64,000 bases of DNA, taken from the NCBI GenBank assembly GCA_025201805.1, contig MU619270.1, positions 100,172-164,171 of the forward strand, read 5' to 3'. The translations under genes and the position numbers were made by a program. Under the pieces are notes generated by a model. That model made no database searches and was not told the origin of the DNA. It saw only the letters and a list, made by a program, of their open reading frames with translations. Source of the DNA: Parasitella parasitica (lineage: Eukaryota > Mucoromycota > Mucoromycetes > Mucorales > Mucoraceae). Positions 32,803 to 43,953 of the stretch are shown here, one piece after another. Within the stretch, counting starts at the first letter, position 1; each line of letters opens with the position of its first letter.

Positions 32803-34260
32803 ATGTCTAGACTTCTTTGGCCTATCGCTGGAAAACAGTTTTCTCCTTATATTCATGGACACTTTGTAAAACCTTCGTCTCAACATATACGAAAACTCAT
32901 AAATCCTAGCGATAAATCACACCTCGCAGACGTTCACGAAGCCTCGCCGTCGCAAGTAGAAGAAGCCATCATCAGTGCGAAAGGTGTTTCTGTCAATTCA
33001 GAATGGCAAACAAACCCGAGATATCGCCGCGACTGTCTACTAGCGCTTGCACAAAGGCTAGAGCAGCACGAGCATGATATGGCAGGTATTGAATCCTTGC
33101 AGACAGGAAAACCATTGGAGGATGCTCTCTATGAAATCAGTGATGTCGTTGACTGTCTACGTTATTATGCTGGATACTGTGATAAGCTCTATGGTCAATC
33201 GCAATCATTGCACAAAATGCACACATACACATCTCGAGAGCCTCTTGGCACAGTGTCGTTGATAACCTCCTTTAACTATCCGCTATTATTAGTTGGATGG
33301 AAGCTGGGGCCAGCCCTCGCCGCTGGCAATGCTGCCATTGTAAAGCCTGCACCACAAACACCGCTCTCGTCTCTTGCATTAGCTGATTTGGCGACAGATA
33401 TTCTTCCTCCAGGCGTGTTGAATGTGTTGCCAGGGGGTGTTCAAGTAAGCCAGTTAATGATTGATAGAACAGACAAGACAAGCTTTACAGGATCAACCAA
33501 GGTGGGACAAGAAATTATGCGTCGTGCAGCCGATCGTTTATTGCCATTGACACTGGAATGTGGCGGTAAAAATGCAGTGATTGTTTGCGACGATGCGGAC
33601 CTCGACAAAGCCGTTGACGCTGTAGCTATGGGTGCGTTCTCGAACGCGGGACAGAACTGCTGCGCTATATCTCGAGTGTTTGTCCACAGGTCAGTCTACG
33701 ATATCTTCCTTGACAAACTAGCCACCACTGTTCAAAACTCCTGGAAAGCAACACTGGACGCACAAGGAGAAAACGAATATAATCTATATGGACCCCTAAT
33801 TGACCATAATCAATATAATCGTGTGCTGGCCAGCATTCAAAATAGTAATCAAACACCCTTTCTCACTGGAAACATCAGCGCATCGACTTCTTCTCGAGGC
33901 TATTTTGTCCCACCCACCGTCTTTTGCAACGTCGACGATTGTGCTCCGTTGGCCATGGAGGAGATATTTGGCCCGGTTCTTAGTGTAATGGAACCGTTCG
34001 ACCATTTGGATGATGCTGTGCGTCGTGTGAATCAGTCTGTATATGGTCTTGCTTCAGGTGTCTTTTCGCAGAACATCAAGACAGCGCACAAGGCTGCTAA
34101 CCTGATCAAAGCCGGCTTTGTGTGGTGCAATACTTACAATGTGATGCCTCCTTCGCTACCATTTGGCGGCAGAAGATTGTCAGGTATAGGCAAAGATTTA
34201 GGTAAATCTGCATTAGACCAGTTTTCGTTTGAAAAGAGCGTTATAGTCGATATTTCGTAA
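32803..34260 (+). CDS. NAD(P)-dependent aldehyde dehydrogenase
   Basis: An intronless gene of 485 aa, the normal length for the ALDH superfamily. The oxyanion-hole Asn is N158 (TSFNYPLLL), the cofactor-binding Lys K181 (AIVKPA), the Rossmann turn FTGSTKVG, the general base E252 (LECGGKNA) and the catalytic nucleophile C286 in NAGQNCCAISR. The EEIFGPVL motif and the C-terminal LPFGGRRLSGIGKDLG-like segment complete the set. The protein oxidises an aldehyde to an acid. The pattern is nearest to betaine/aminobutyraldehyde-type ALDH9-like enzymes, but substrate cannot be fixed. No targeting signal is obvious. A decayed M20 peptidase begins about 30 bp downstream on the same strand. Confidence 0.94.
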   Translation: MSRLLWPIAGKQFSPYIHGHFVKPSSQHIRKLINPSDKSHLADVHEASPSQVEEAIISAKGVSVNSEWQTNPRYRRDCLLALAQRLEQHEHDMAGIESLQTGKPLEDALYEISDVVDCLRYYAGYCDKLYGQSQSLHKMHTYTSREPLGTVSLITSFNYPLLLVGWKLGPALAAGNAAIVKPAPQTPLSSLALADLATDILPPGVLNVLPGGVQVSQLMIDRTDKTSFTGSTKVGQEIMRRAADRLLPLTLECGGKNAVIVCDDADLDKAVDAVAMGAFSNAGQNCCAISRVFVHRSVYDIFLDKLATTVQNSWKATLDAQGENEYNLYGPLIDHNQYNRVLASIQNSNQTPFLTGNISASTSSRGYFVPPTVFCNVDDCAPLAMEEIFGPVLSVMEPFDHLDDAVRRVNQSVYGLASGVFSQNIKTAHKAANLIKAGFVWCNTYNVMPPSLPFGGRRLSGIGKDLGKSALDQFSFEKSVIVDIS

Positions 34261-34290
34261 TAAAAACACTCGTTTTTTTATTTCCTATTC

Positions 34291-35640
34291 ATGTCAAAAA
34301 TGAACAGCGGTATAAAGGACGCTATCACTCTACAATTGAAAGCATTGATAAAGAGCTGCGAGACATTAGCCTCAAGGTATATAAAAAGAATGATATATGA
34401 TCGCATCTCCATTGAACCGTACTGGCAAAGCCAAGATCCACCAAGACCCGGAATTAGGCGATGAGGAATTCAATGCCTGTCAATTGCTGTGCAAGTACCT
34501 TCAGGACAAGAGCTTCCTATTAACCTGTGAGGCTGCTGGCCTCAAGACGTCCTTCCTCCCCAAGTTTTCTAATAAATCAGACAGACGCGTAGGAATTGCA
34601 AGTAAATACAATGCATTGCTAGGGTAAATACAAGCGACAAAGATTGCAATCCAAGGTCTTGCTTGTGCTATTAGCATGGATGAAGACTTGGTTCTGGGAA
34701 CAATAGTTTTATTTGGCACTCCTGCAGAGGAGATGATTAATGTGAAAATTAATATGGTCAAAGTAGGTCTAATTAAGGATAATGTGGATTGCGCACTAAT
34801 GCTGGTAAGCAAAGCCTCTCTCTTTTTCTTTTCCTTTTTTTTTTCTAGCTGATGCAGATGTATAGCTATATATACTCTAGCATCCTATGGCTCAGGATGT
34901 GATGTATAGGGGAATGTTAGCCATGGATAATGTAGAAATCGAATATTTTCATAAGCCTGCCCACGCTAGTATGGCTTCATGGAAAGGTGTCTATGCACTG
35001 GATGCAATAGTACAAGCTACTTACTAGTCTGGGTTTATTGAGACAACAAATGCTGCCTATTAGCAGTTATGTATTTGGTATACACAAAAAGATAGAGACA
35101 AATTAACAACAGCCTCTACAGAGGCGGTAAAGCTCCCAACATCATTCCCTTTTATGTCTCTGCGTCTTATCGTGTTCGTTCTCGAGACAAAATCCAATTG
35201 GGAAACTTGAAATTTCAAGTCAAGCATTACGTTAATGCGGCAGGCTAAGCAGCTGGCTGTCAAGTCAAGCTGAAATGGCGTGAGATTGGGTCCATTGACG
35301 ATTTCTTTATGAACAATGCCATGCCAGTCAATATTCTAGGGCTACGTGGAGCACGAGCGTATCACATACAAGGTCTGATCTGAGGAAGAGCAACTTATCG
35401 TGGCCAGCACTGACTTCGGTAATATGAGCTACATTGTTCCTGCCATTCACCCGATGTAAGCAATCCATACAGATGCTGGCAATTACACACAAGACTTTGC
35501 GGACGCATTAAAAACTGAAGCTGCCCATCAGGATACGCTTTGTGCAGCCAAATGTCTGGCAATGACAGCAGCGGAGGTCTGGGTAAACGATGACATTTTA
35601 CACGCAGGTTGTGAGTGATTTCGAAAAAGGTAAATCTCAG
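34291..35640 (+). pseudogene. Decayed M20-family amidohydrolase/dipeptidase (PM20D2-like)
   Basis: Segments of an M20 peptidase can be followed in order on the plus strand: IHQDPELGDEEFNACQLL (34430), GTIVLFGTPAEEM (34697), HKPAHASMASWKGVYALDA (34950), IIPFYVSASYRVRSRDK (35140) and STDFGNMSYIVPAIHP (35408), ending with AAKCLAMTAAEVW. Several in-frame stops (about 34625, 35024, 35057, 35246) and at least one frame change interrupt it. The GHACGHN region with a metal ligand is missing between YNALLG and the next block. The family acts on dipeptides or acyl-amino acids. This copy cannot make a full enzyme. Confidence 0.82.
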
Positions 35641-36191
35641 TGAGTTGTCGTAATAAATGATATTCTTGGCTCTTCATATGCCCTATGATATGTATATGTT
35701 ATTGTCAGCTTTCTTCATCTTGAGCGTGGTACATGTACATAGGTAACATTCACTTGTCACCTAAACTAATGGTTGCACAATGAATGATTGTGTCTTTGAC
35801 TACAAGAGAAAAAAGGTCTTTCCGCCCAATTCTCCTGAATGAATCGATCATTTGCGCATATTAGTTGCAATAGGGAGGTAGAGAAAAACCATACATTACT
35901 GTTAAATGAGATTATACCGTATTACATGAGCGTTATACGATTTTTTGTGACAACATGTCGGAATAGCATTTGTTGAAGGTGTTTTCAAGCAATTTTTGCT
36001 CATGAGACATGTTTGCACACTGTTATGGGTGTTATTTCTTTTGCAGTAGTGCCCAACTATTTTTGTCCACAGATGTGAATAAAATCTGTATTTATAACCG
36101 TAAATTGAGAGTGTCTCCTTTAATACGAACAGTTTCCTCTCACATTTCATATATTTATTTTCAGATCGAACTTAGCCTCTCAAATTACACT
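35641..36191. other. A+T-rich region without a gene
   Basis: No supported coding sequence. This begins a gene-poor zone of about 8 kb dominated by remnants. Confidence 0.45.
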
Positions 36192-37087
36192 CTATATGAA
36201 GTTGTATAATGAATGTATTTTACCACAGAACTGCAAATTAAGAACTTCAAGTTTTTTAAACCTTTCATTGTCAAGTTTAGCAACCTTGCCGATCTGGTCC
36301 AAGATGCACTTTCCTTCTATTATTACTTTGGCAGCATCAGACGCACATTTCTTTTCGACGTCTCCGTTCTTTGCAAACTCAACATTGCAAACGTCAAAAA
36401 CTTTCGTGCTTGAGACACACTCTCAAGTCTATCTTAAATGCGCCTCTCTTTCCTTCGTTAAATAATTCTGAAGCTTTTATGGCTTCTTTACTCTCGCTGT
36501 TTTCTGTTTCATCACTAGACCAACTTTTCTTATAAGACATTAATGGAGAACTTAATTAAAACACTTACTATTTGAGCAAAAGTGGAGAGCCTTCAAATAA
36601 GGTGCTAAAAATAGGCTCATAGAATCTGGAGATTATATCCTGTTCACTCATATCCTTCCAGCAACTGACTACTTCTGATCTATAAGTAAATTCCTCAAGC
36701 CTGAAGATATAAAGGTTACAAGGTAAGGATCATAAAGCATGACAACTGGTTGTAAGACTAAAACTTACCATCGAGAATAGATACGAATTACTCTATTTGT
36801 TATGCCTTTTTTGCACAAAGGAATTAATTTCAAGTTGTCAAAGTATCTTCCCTGTAGAACCAGCTTCAACTGTAGACACGCTTTAGAACAGATTTACATG
36901 TTGTTTTGTTTTTACTAACCTTCATCACACTTTAAACAGATTTTTTTGCTGTTGCTTTTTTTAACAGCTCGAACGGCTCATCTTTACATTCGGTGTCTTT
37001 TGAAAGATGGACAATAGAGTTGTAGGCTAAACTACAAATTGAGTTTGTGTTGGTTTTATTGAGATTAAAGAGTTGTCCTTCTGTCAT
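36192..37087 (-). pseudogene. Decayed multi-exon gene of unknown function
   Basis: Reading the minus strand from an ATG at 37087, coding-like blocks occur in order: MTEGQLFNLNKTNTNS, then LVLQGRYFDNLKLIPLCKK, LEEFTYRSEVVSCWKDMSEQ, MSYKKSWSSDETENSESKE and ending FERLKKLE-type sequence (NERFKKLEVLNLQFCGK). GTAAG donors and AG acceptors between blocks make plausible 40-70-bp introns. An in-frame TAA near 36950 and a frame change near 36410 argue that it is broken. The block style (short exons, Cys/Lys-rich, charged) resembles lineage-specific hypothetical proteins. I do not recognise a named family. Confidence 0.5.
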
Positions 37088-37429
37088 CACAAGAGACACT
37101 TACTAACAAATAGTTTTGTTCCCACCTCCAAGAGAAGAATAAGAGTTAATCATGGATCTTGATTTAAAACTAATCTATCAAATTAACAACTCTATGAGTA
37201 TCACTTTCCTTATAACTTATTTGTAAGCTTGTACTACAGTTTGAGAGTCCCTATCTCTTTACCCTCTTCTTGGATCCCCTTATTTTCTGTCGTCGGATAG
37301 ATGTTTGAAAAGGACGAGATTGTGAAGGATTTGTCTTCATCGTTAAATCATAGACCATAAGACACATATTCAAATATTTTTTTTTTCTAAAATTTCTTTG
37401 ATTCCTTGATTTTTTCGTAACGTTTTATC

Positions 37430-39010
37430 ACGTTTAAATCCACTGACGTTTTTGCCTGCGAAAGAAACTAAGATAATTATTTCTAATGCTTTCAATTTGA
37501 TCAAGTTCACTTTGGATTGCTGAATTTATAGGTTCTACCTCTGCTGCGTCAACTCCAGATCTGATGTTGAATTTTTCTACATCAAGCTTACTATGGTGTA
37601 AAGCATTAATTCATGATAATGCCATGTCAATAGCAGCGGAATTGCTTAAGACGCGTGTGGCCTCTTCTTCTGAACTACTTTTTATGTTAATGTCTACTTA
37701 AGTTTTAGACTGGAAGTATTTTGTAAAATGCAACTTCTAAAACTAATTACCGTCGTTCTCTTCTTCAGAAATGTGTAAAGTATGTTGCTCAAGTTCCAGT
37801 CCACTGCTAATGTCCACTTCAATCTTCAAAGGCATAGAGATGTATCTCTTAAGTAGACACATATGTTTGCAAGCAATTGGTATTTTTGGAAATCTGGACA
37901 AAGACATGTGCAGATAACATTATTAATCACGCGTATTTGGTATGTAGTTTGAGGTTTATCAGGATCAAACGATTGAATTTTTCATGGACTATTATTATTA
38001 TCATCAGTATTTGTGAAAGAGCCTTGAGTAATCATTGAAATAAAGTTTTTATTTGAGATTTTCGATGCCATGTAAGATTTTCTTGCTATATTATTTTGCA
38101 ATGGGCCCATGCGTCCAGTATTTGCTAGTATTCTATTAGACTCTTCTGTGAAGTAATATTCAACATTGTTTGTTAGGAAAAAGACCAATCTGTCTAATCT
38201 ATTAATTCTTGATCGCTCAAAGGAAACGATTTTTAGTTGATTATACCAACTTTCGATGTAGTTGTAGGTTACAGACAACTTGTGGACTTATTTGACGAAG
38301 AGTGCTCCCCATCTCTTGACTACTTCTTCATCGTTAAACCAGTATCGAGTAAAATAATCTAAGACTCCAGTGTGTTCTTCGATCTTTAGCTTGAATCTTT
38401 CTATTATTCTAAATAATGAATGTTTCCTGGTTTCAGCAAGAATTAAGTGCAAGTCGTTCAAAAGATGCTGTTTGTACTCGGTTGCTTCAGTGTTTGACGT
38501 GCTCGTAGGTAAAGACAGCTTTGCACCCAAGTTATCTTTCCATGATCGCCAGACATGGAAGGCACAATAATGGATAACAACTTGATTTCTAAAAGCTGCT
38601 TTAATGGTATTAACTTCAGCCAAGCTACAGTTGATCGTAATTGCAGTCGGTGCAAAATTACAATTATTTCGCAGATAAACAAGCCATTGATTTATAGGAC
38701 CTACACTTTGATCATTAGTGACCGTATATGCAACAGGATAGCCCTTTCCAGTCAATAAATTTTTAACTAAAAGGGTTTGTCTTGAAAGGTCATCAAATAT
38801 TTATAAATGCCACTTAAAAGCCACTCGAAGCCACATCCTCTTTAAACATTTATCAATGACAGAAAATAAGGGGATCCCGCTTCTTCAATGAGTCTTCTTC
38901 TTTTTTGAAACAGAGAGATCATGAGAGCTAATTTCTCTTCAAAGCGTACGTTAAGATATTCTTTTATGGGGTTTGAAGACCTAATTTTATTGTTATGTTC
39001 AGTTTATATG
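37430..39010 (-). pseudogene. MULE-type transposase remnant with SWIM zinc finger
   Basis: On the minus strand, LTGKGYPVAYTVTNDQS opens a MULE transposase core, followed by INCSLAEVNTIKAAF (the usual catalytic Asp-Cys-Ser is here Asn-Cys-Ser) and VVIHYCAFHVWRSWKDNL. Further on, ICTCLCPDFQ and, in another frame, IACKHMCLLKRY together make the SWIM zinc-finger pattern. Upstream, NPIKEYLNVRFEEKLA and downstream an acidic tail extend the remnant. In-frame stops (for example at 38286 and 37982) and frame changes show it is dead. No terminal inverted repeats were found by eye. Confidence 0.78.
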
Positions 39011-41308
39011 AATTTCTGGTATTGATAGTTGGCGACCTTACATTTGGTTTTGAGTTAAAATAAATGAACGTTGCTACGTGTTTTCAACCGAAACATTGGT
39101 GTTACCACTAAATACAGTTTTTTTTTATGTTTTCTGAAAAAAAAGTTCAAGTGAATGATAAATGTCACGGTGTTTGTGATGACATATAATATGGTTTCTG
39201 ACACAAACTTTTTACCTGATAAAAGCTAAGGGACATAGAGAACATTTTATAATGATAAGAGGAATTGCGACGCTCTAATTTTATTTTTGGTCAAATAACC
39301 ATTGTGCAGGAGAAATAGGTTTTATCAACACTATCAACATGTACTGCAGAACCTGAAACTGAACAATCATCAACGGACAACAACACAAAATTGTTTAAAT
39401 TCCATATGTTTAAATGTTGATAAATCATTACAGATATATCCGGTAGAAATTATACATCTGAATGAGCTCGAATATTTAGACAACTCTATAGAAATGCATA
39501 GTTATAAAAACTAAAAAATGCCTAAATTCAAAGTATCAAAGCACCAAAGTGCATATACTAATAAGGCATTTAGTTGTACGTGTCCGTCTAATTATGTATT
39601 TAAACAATGGCAGTTTACCCCTGAAATCCAAGTTTGAACCAACCAGTTCATTCTGTTTTCTCAGTCAATTATACCTCTTCAAAAATCGTAGCATATTCAA
39701 GCAAATGACAATCTCTACATTATAACTTCGCATTTTCATTTTATGTTACATCTGTTGAGTTAAGTCAATATCAAGGAATGAATATACAGTCGGGAATTGT
39801 TATAACGGACGGGTTGGTGTACGAAAATGTGTTTGGTATAGCGAGTTACCCCTATTCAGAAGTTGATATTCTACAGTACAATGCCTGGAACCTGGAATCT
39901 ACCAGAAGCTTATTATGAAGCTTAACTTTTGTTAGCAAAATTACCTTCAACCCCAATACAAATCTCTATTTTACTTTCTGTCTTACGAGTTTAGCATTTA
40001 AATAAAAAATAAAAGAAAAGGAACTCTTGAACTGACATAAAGCATTATTATAAGCAACTATGGTAATAGGGCTTCTCTGTCACTAGTAATTAGCAACTCA
40101 TGAATTATTCAAAAATAACAAGGGGTTATTACAGCAAAGCATTGTATTCATTAATCATCCTCATCTGCTTCCAACTCGATAGGCCACATCTGTTTGATTA
40201 CGTTACTATAAACAAAGGTATACTTGTAGCTCAAAAATACTCACTTTATAGAGCTGTGTCATGTACTACAATTGATATTGACGTGATACCATCTCCAGAT
40301 AAGTATTTTTTACAGCTTAAAAGCAAGAATTTCAACTTTGTGTGCCATTTTTTGATTGATTTTCATAATCAAATGTGCCCTGAAGACACCAGAAATAGTA
40401 TCCATTGGGAAAAAACTATATTATATATGATTTTGGTGCAATTTGAGCATGATTTTTTTTTCGATGCAAAATGATGGATTTTTTCGATTTTTTCCTTGTA
40501 TCCACACATCCAAAATTATTGATTACGCATTATACTCAATTTTGACCCCAAAAATGTAACTTTTTACTATAGCATATATTGGAGGAAAATGATCGTACAA
40601 GACCACTCCTTGATCTGAAAGACTGAAAATGCGCTCTGATTAAGCAAAATGTCGACTTCTACCTCTTAATTTGCTTTTGAGGTTTTCTCGGCAGAATTCC
40701 TTCCATAAGCATACGGGAATTATGAAATGATCCCATCGTGTAGAGCGTCCAAAAATACAGCTATTATCATAGGCTGACAGCCGTGGTATGCATAGTATCG
40801 GAAGATGATATCTTGCCTCAAAGGAGTAATTTTGTTTTCGAATTATCCAAATCGAGTTTTTGAAAGAATTTTTTCTTCCTGATTTTGGATGTGTTTAATC
40901 TCCGCTTTTAAAGAAAAAATGGTGCTTTTTTCAAGAAAGTATTAGCTTTTGAGAAACTATGGCTTACCCAATTGAAGAGAGAAACAATTGAAATTTAGTT
41001 TATTCAAATTCTGTGCTTCTTGGCTTTCTAATGGTAGTACTTGCATGTCTGTACCTGGCCTGACGATCTCACGCTCCGATTTTGAAAAATACTTTTCCGA
41101 AAAAAGTCAGAAAAGTCGCTATCTTCATCTGATGTCAACTTAAAAAGTACAAAAACTTGCTCCAAGCTATGCAAATACGTGATCAAAAGGTACTTTGTAG
41201 TGTAATTTATTACTTTGAATTACTTGCTTTTGCGTTTGAAATTACTAAACGTTATTTTCTTACTTTTTATCTTTTTTCTGTCAATAACACACTGAAGTTC
41301 GCGTAGAC

Positions 41309-41369
<61 letters not shown>

Positions 41370-42416
41370 AGCACCTACAATCAACGTAGCTGGTTTTGCA
41401 AAGACACACACTTTTGAAACATTCGAATATATGAAAAAGATGGCATAGGCTTGACTAGCTGTTCCACCGTGCAACTAGATATAGAGAACCCTACTTAGTA
41501 CCGCAGGTGTGAGCTGTGGACCCCCAAAAAAATGAAGGTCGCTTTTTAGCCCCTTCGTGCGCTTTACAGCTCGCTATTGCTTATAATACTTGTAAATAGA
41601 AATATAACGCACAGATCAATGCAATAAGTTTTTAATTGTCAAACAATATAAACCCTTTTAGGTATATTCAACGACTTAATCAGTAGCATTGAGAAGGGCA
41701 GATACCAAAGTAATATCAAATCAACGGCTCTGAAGCAATCCGTAATTTGATCATTGAATAAAATGTATTTTATGTCAATTTTTTAACCAAGATATGAAAC
41801 GAACATATGAATAATTACAAAGAAACATACTCAAGGAGGGCATTACAATCTACATGGTTAACAATAGTAATACAGCCACTATGTCTAAGCTACAGCATGA
41901 GACTCTTCAAAGGCGTTATGGTATATATTATATAACCGTCAAAATGCTTGACAACTACCTTAAAGACGTTGTCAAGCAAATTCTCAAAGAGACCAAGTGC
42001 AAAGGAAGAAAAAAAAAATAATTCATTATTTAGATCAAAAAAAGAAATTTGCTACAAAACTTCAGCCTGAAAAAAAAAATTAACTAATGATATTGGTTCC
42101 TTTTCAACATAATAAACTGAACAAAAGCTAGAGATGGTCAAACTGCCTCTTCTTTAATGCTAAGGCTAAGAGGGCCAAAAACATTACCATTTTGTTTTCT
42201 CTTTCAAATAACGGCATAAAAACTTACCAATATAAAAATCTACGTTTTGTTTCGCTGTGTAGTAATTTCATTAATAACACAACATTTACAACCTCGAATC
42301 ACTTAGTTAATGATAAAACCATGCATAAAACCTGATACCTCTTAACAAGAAGAAATCCAAGTCAAATCTTTTAGAGGTTATAATAGTATCAATAGATAAT
42401 CCTACTGCCCTGTTCT
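39011..42416. other. Gene-poor A+T-rich region
   Basis: About 3.4 kb without a supported gene. The open frame at 40100-40474 (124 aa) has no recognisable motif. The region 40440-41110 is rich in ATTTTTGAAAA-like strings and resembles degraded repeat DNA. A 59-nt adenine tract lies at 41310-41368. Confidence 0.45.
41310..41368 (+). repeat. 59-nt poly(A) tract
   Basis: An uninterrupted run of 59 adenines between GCGTAGACC and CAGCACC. It is the longest homopolymer in the window. It could be the tail of a retroposed sequence or simple expansion, and its length is prone to assembly error. Confidence 0.9.
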
Positions 42417-42746
42417 CATCATCGTTCTTTGCCATGCGGCTAGCTTCGATTCACCCCATTTAAACTTCCGGGCGCCTTTCCTCAAGGATCTTGCTGAGGT
42501 ATTTGATGATGAAGGTATATTAGTTTTCATCTGCTAGATCATCTTTCATTCGGTTTTTTTTGCAACTTGATGAGGCGGAGGCATTTTTCTTCAGCTTGTA
42601 GCTAGTATCTTCTTTCCTAAGTTGGCTTTTAGCTTCTTTCTCCTTCCTCCTCGACTCTGCCCTACTTGTACCAAACAATGTATCTATCAAAAATTGATAA
42701 GCAATATCTTCAACGCCTATATCACGGCTAGGTTGTGTTGTTTTTG
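42417..42746 (-). pseudogene. Unidentified coding fragment (basic protein)
   Basis: On the minus strand an AG acceptor at about 42747 opens a frame reading TKTTQPSRDIGVEDIAYQF and continuing through a Lys/Arg/Ser-rich stretch to a stop near 42530. The next frame then reads SARSLRKGARKFKWGESK and ends MMRTGQ at 42417. Codon usage looks protein-coding but one frame change separates the halves. No family recognised; it is probably the C-terminal end of a dead gene. Confidence 0.45.
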
Positions 42747-43953
42747 TCTATTAGACCTACAATCGTCTATATTCTACATCATTATATTTAAAAATGGTTA
42801 GTGTTTAAAATAGTAGAACTTATGCTCGTTTACGCATATACATAATGCATATTATTATGTTTACTATATGGCAGTTTATACATTGCAGAAATATTTCAAT
42901 GAAAACAAAACAAAACTGTTTCTAAATGCACACTATACGAAGCTCTCCAGCGGCAATGTCGCTGGTTCTATTAAATAGCTTGCTTTGTCCTAAATACAAG
43001 ATAGAACATGCATAAAAACACTTGTTTAATTCGATGTTGACATACCGCAGTAAATGGTAAACACTAAAGCCGTGCCTACATTGGCTGATTCAATGCGAAA
43101 ATGGGCTTAAAATAAGGTTTTTTTATTCTGTATATCAACAAAGCAATTTCTGATTTATTGCAACACAGTTTGTGTGTCGATAAATAATCTACGTTGTATG
43201 AGTGTAGGACTGAGGTTGGCGCTGCATGTTTTTTTTTAAAAATGATGCAAACGGTATAGCCTTGTCTTATATTGAAATCACCGTGATAAGAAATTATCTA
43301 TAGCATAGCCCTGCCTCATACATGAATGCATGCAGTAGTTATAGTTGTTATACCTCTTTTAAACTGGTATAGATCTGAAAATCTATCTACATGGCGACAG
43401 TTATCTCTAATAATATGCCTAAATACTTTACTGTTCAAATTCCTATTATATTTTTGTCAAATGGCTTTACGCGTTTCATGTGACAAAATGGGTTGTTTAT
43501 TCTAATCGAGATCAACAAAATTGCTTGAGCCTCAATATTCCGTTTCGGGTGCATTGGTGGGCATTTATACTTTCATTCATCGCTATTGACTTACTCAATA
43601 AAAATTATTTTATAACATTACATCAAATAGCAATATATTGCAGAACAAGTATATAAGTGGCCGGATAGTTGATCAAGAGGTGTTGTATAATAGCTCATAT
43701 GCGACCTGTCTTGCAGCCACACGTAGTGTGACACACATTGCTTTCTGACACAAAACGATTGTCCGGAAAAATTTATTCCGTAACCATTTTGTGATCTTTT
43801 GAGCAGATCAAGAAATTTAAGCATTGTAAACATGTAAATAGAGTTCGGCATTTATTAGCTTCCGTTTATCAAGATCAAAGATTGTATAAATACAGCAGCT
43901 GTTTTTCATCGACCTTTAATTTTGTCTTTATCTTTTAACACTCTTCCATTGGA
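42747..43953. other. Intergenic region upstream of the PDR transporter
   Basis: About 1.2 kb, A+T-rich, no gene supported. The final 100 bp contains a pyrimidine-rich leader (TTTGTCTTTATC) before the transporter start. Confidence 0.5.

Noticed and set aside
34620-34652. Possible 32-bp intron removing the first stop of the M20 peptidase
   Set aside because: Shorter than any other intron in the window (51 bp or more), and later stops and the lost metal-ligand block would still disable the gene.
40100-40474. 124-codon plus-strand frame in the gene-poor zone
   Set aside because: No recognisable domain, no promoter or paralogue support, A+T-driven composition.
41220-41474. 84-codon frame with a long Phe run
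   Set aside because: Produced by the 59-nt adenine tract; no other protein feature.
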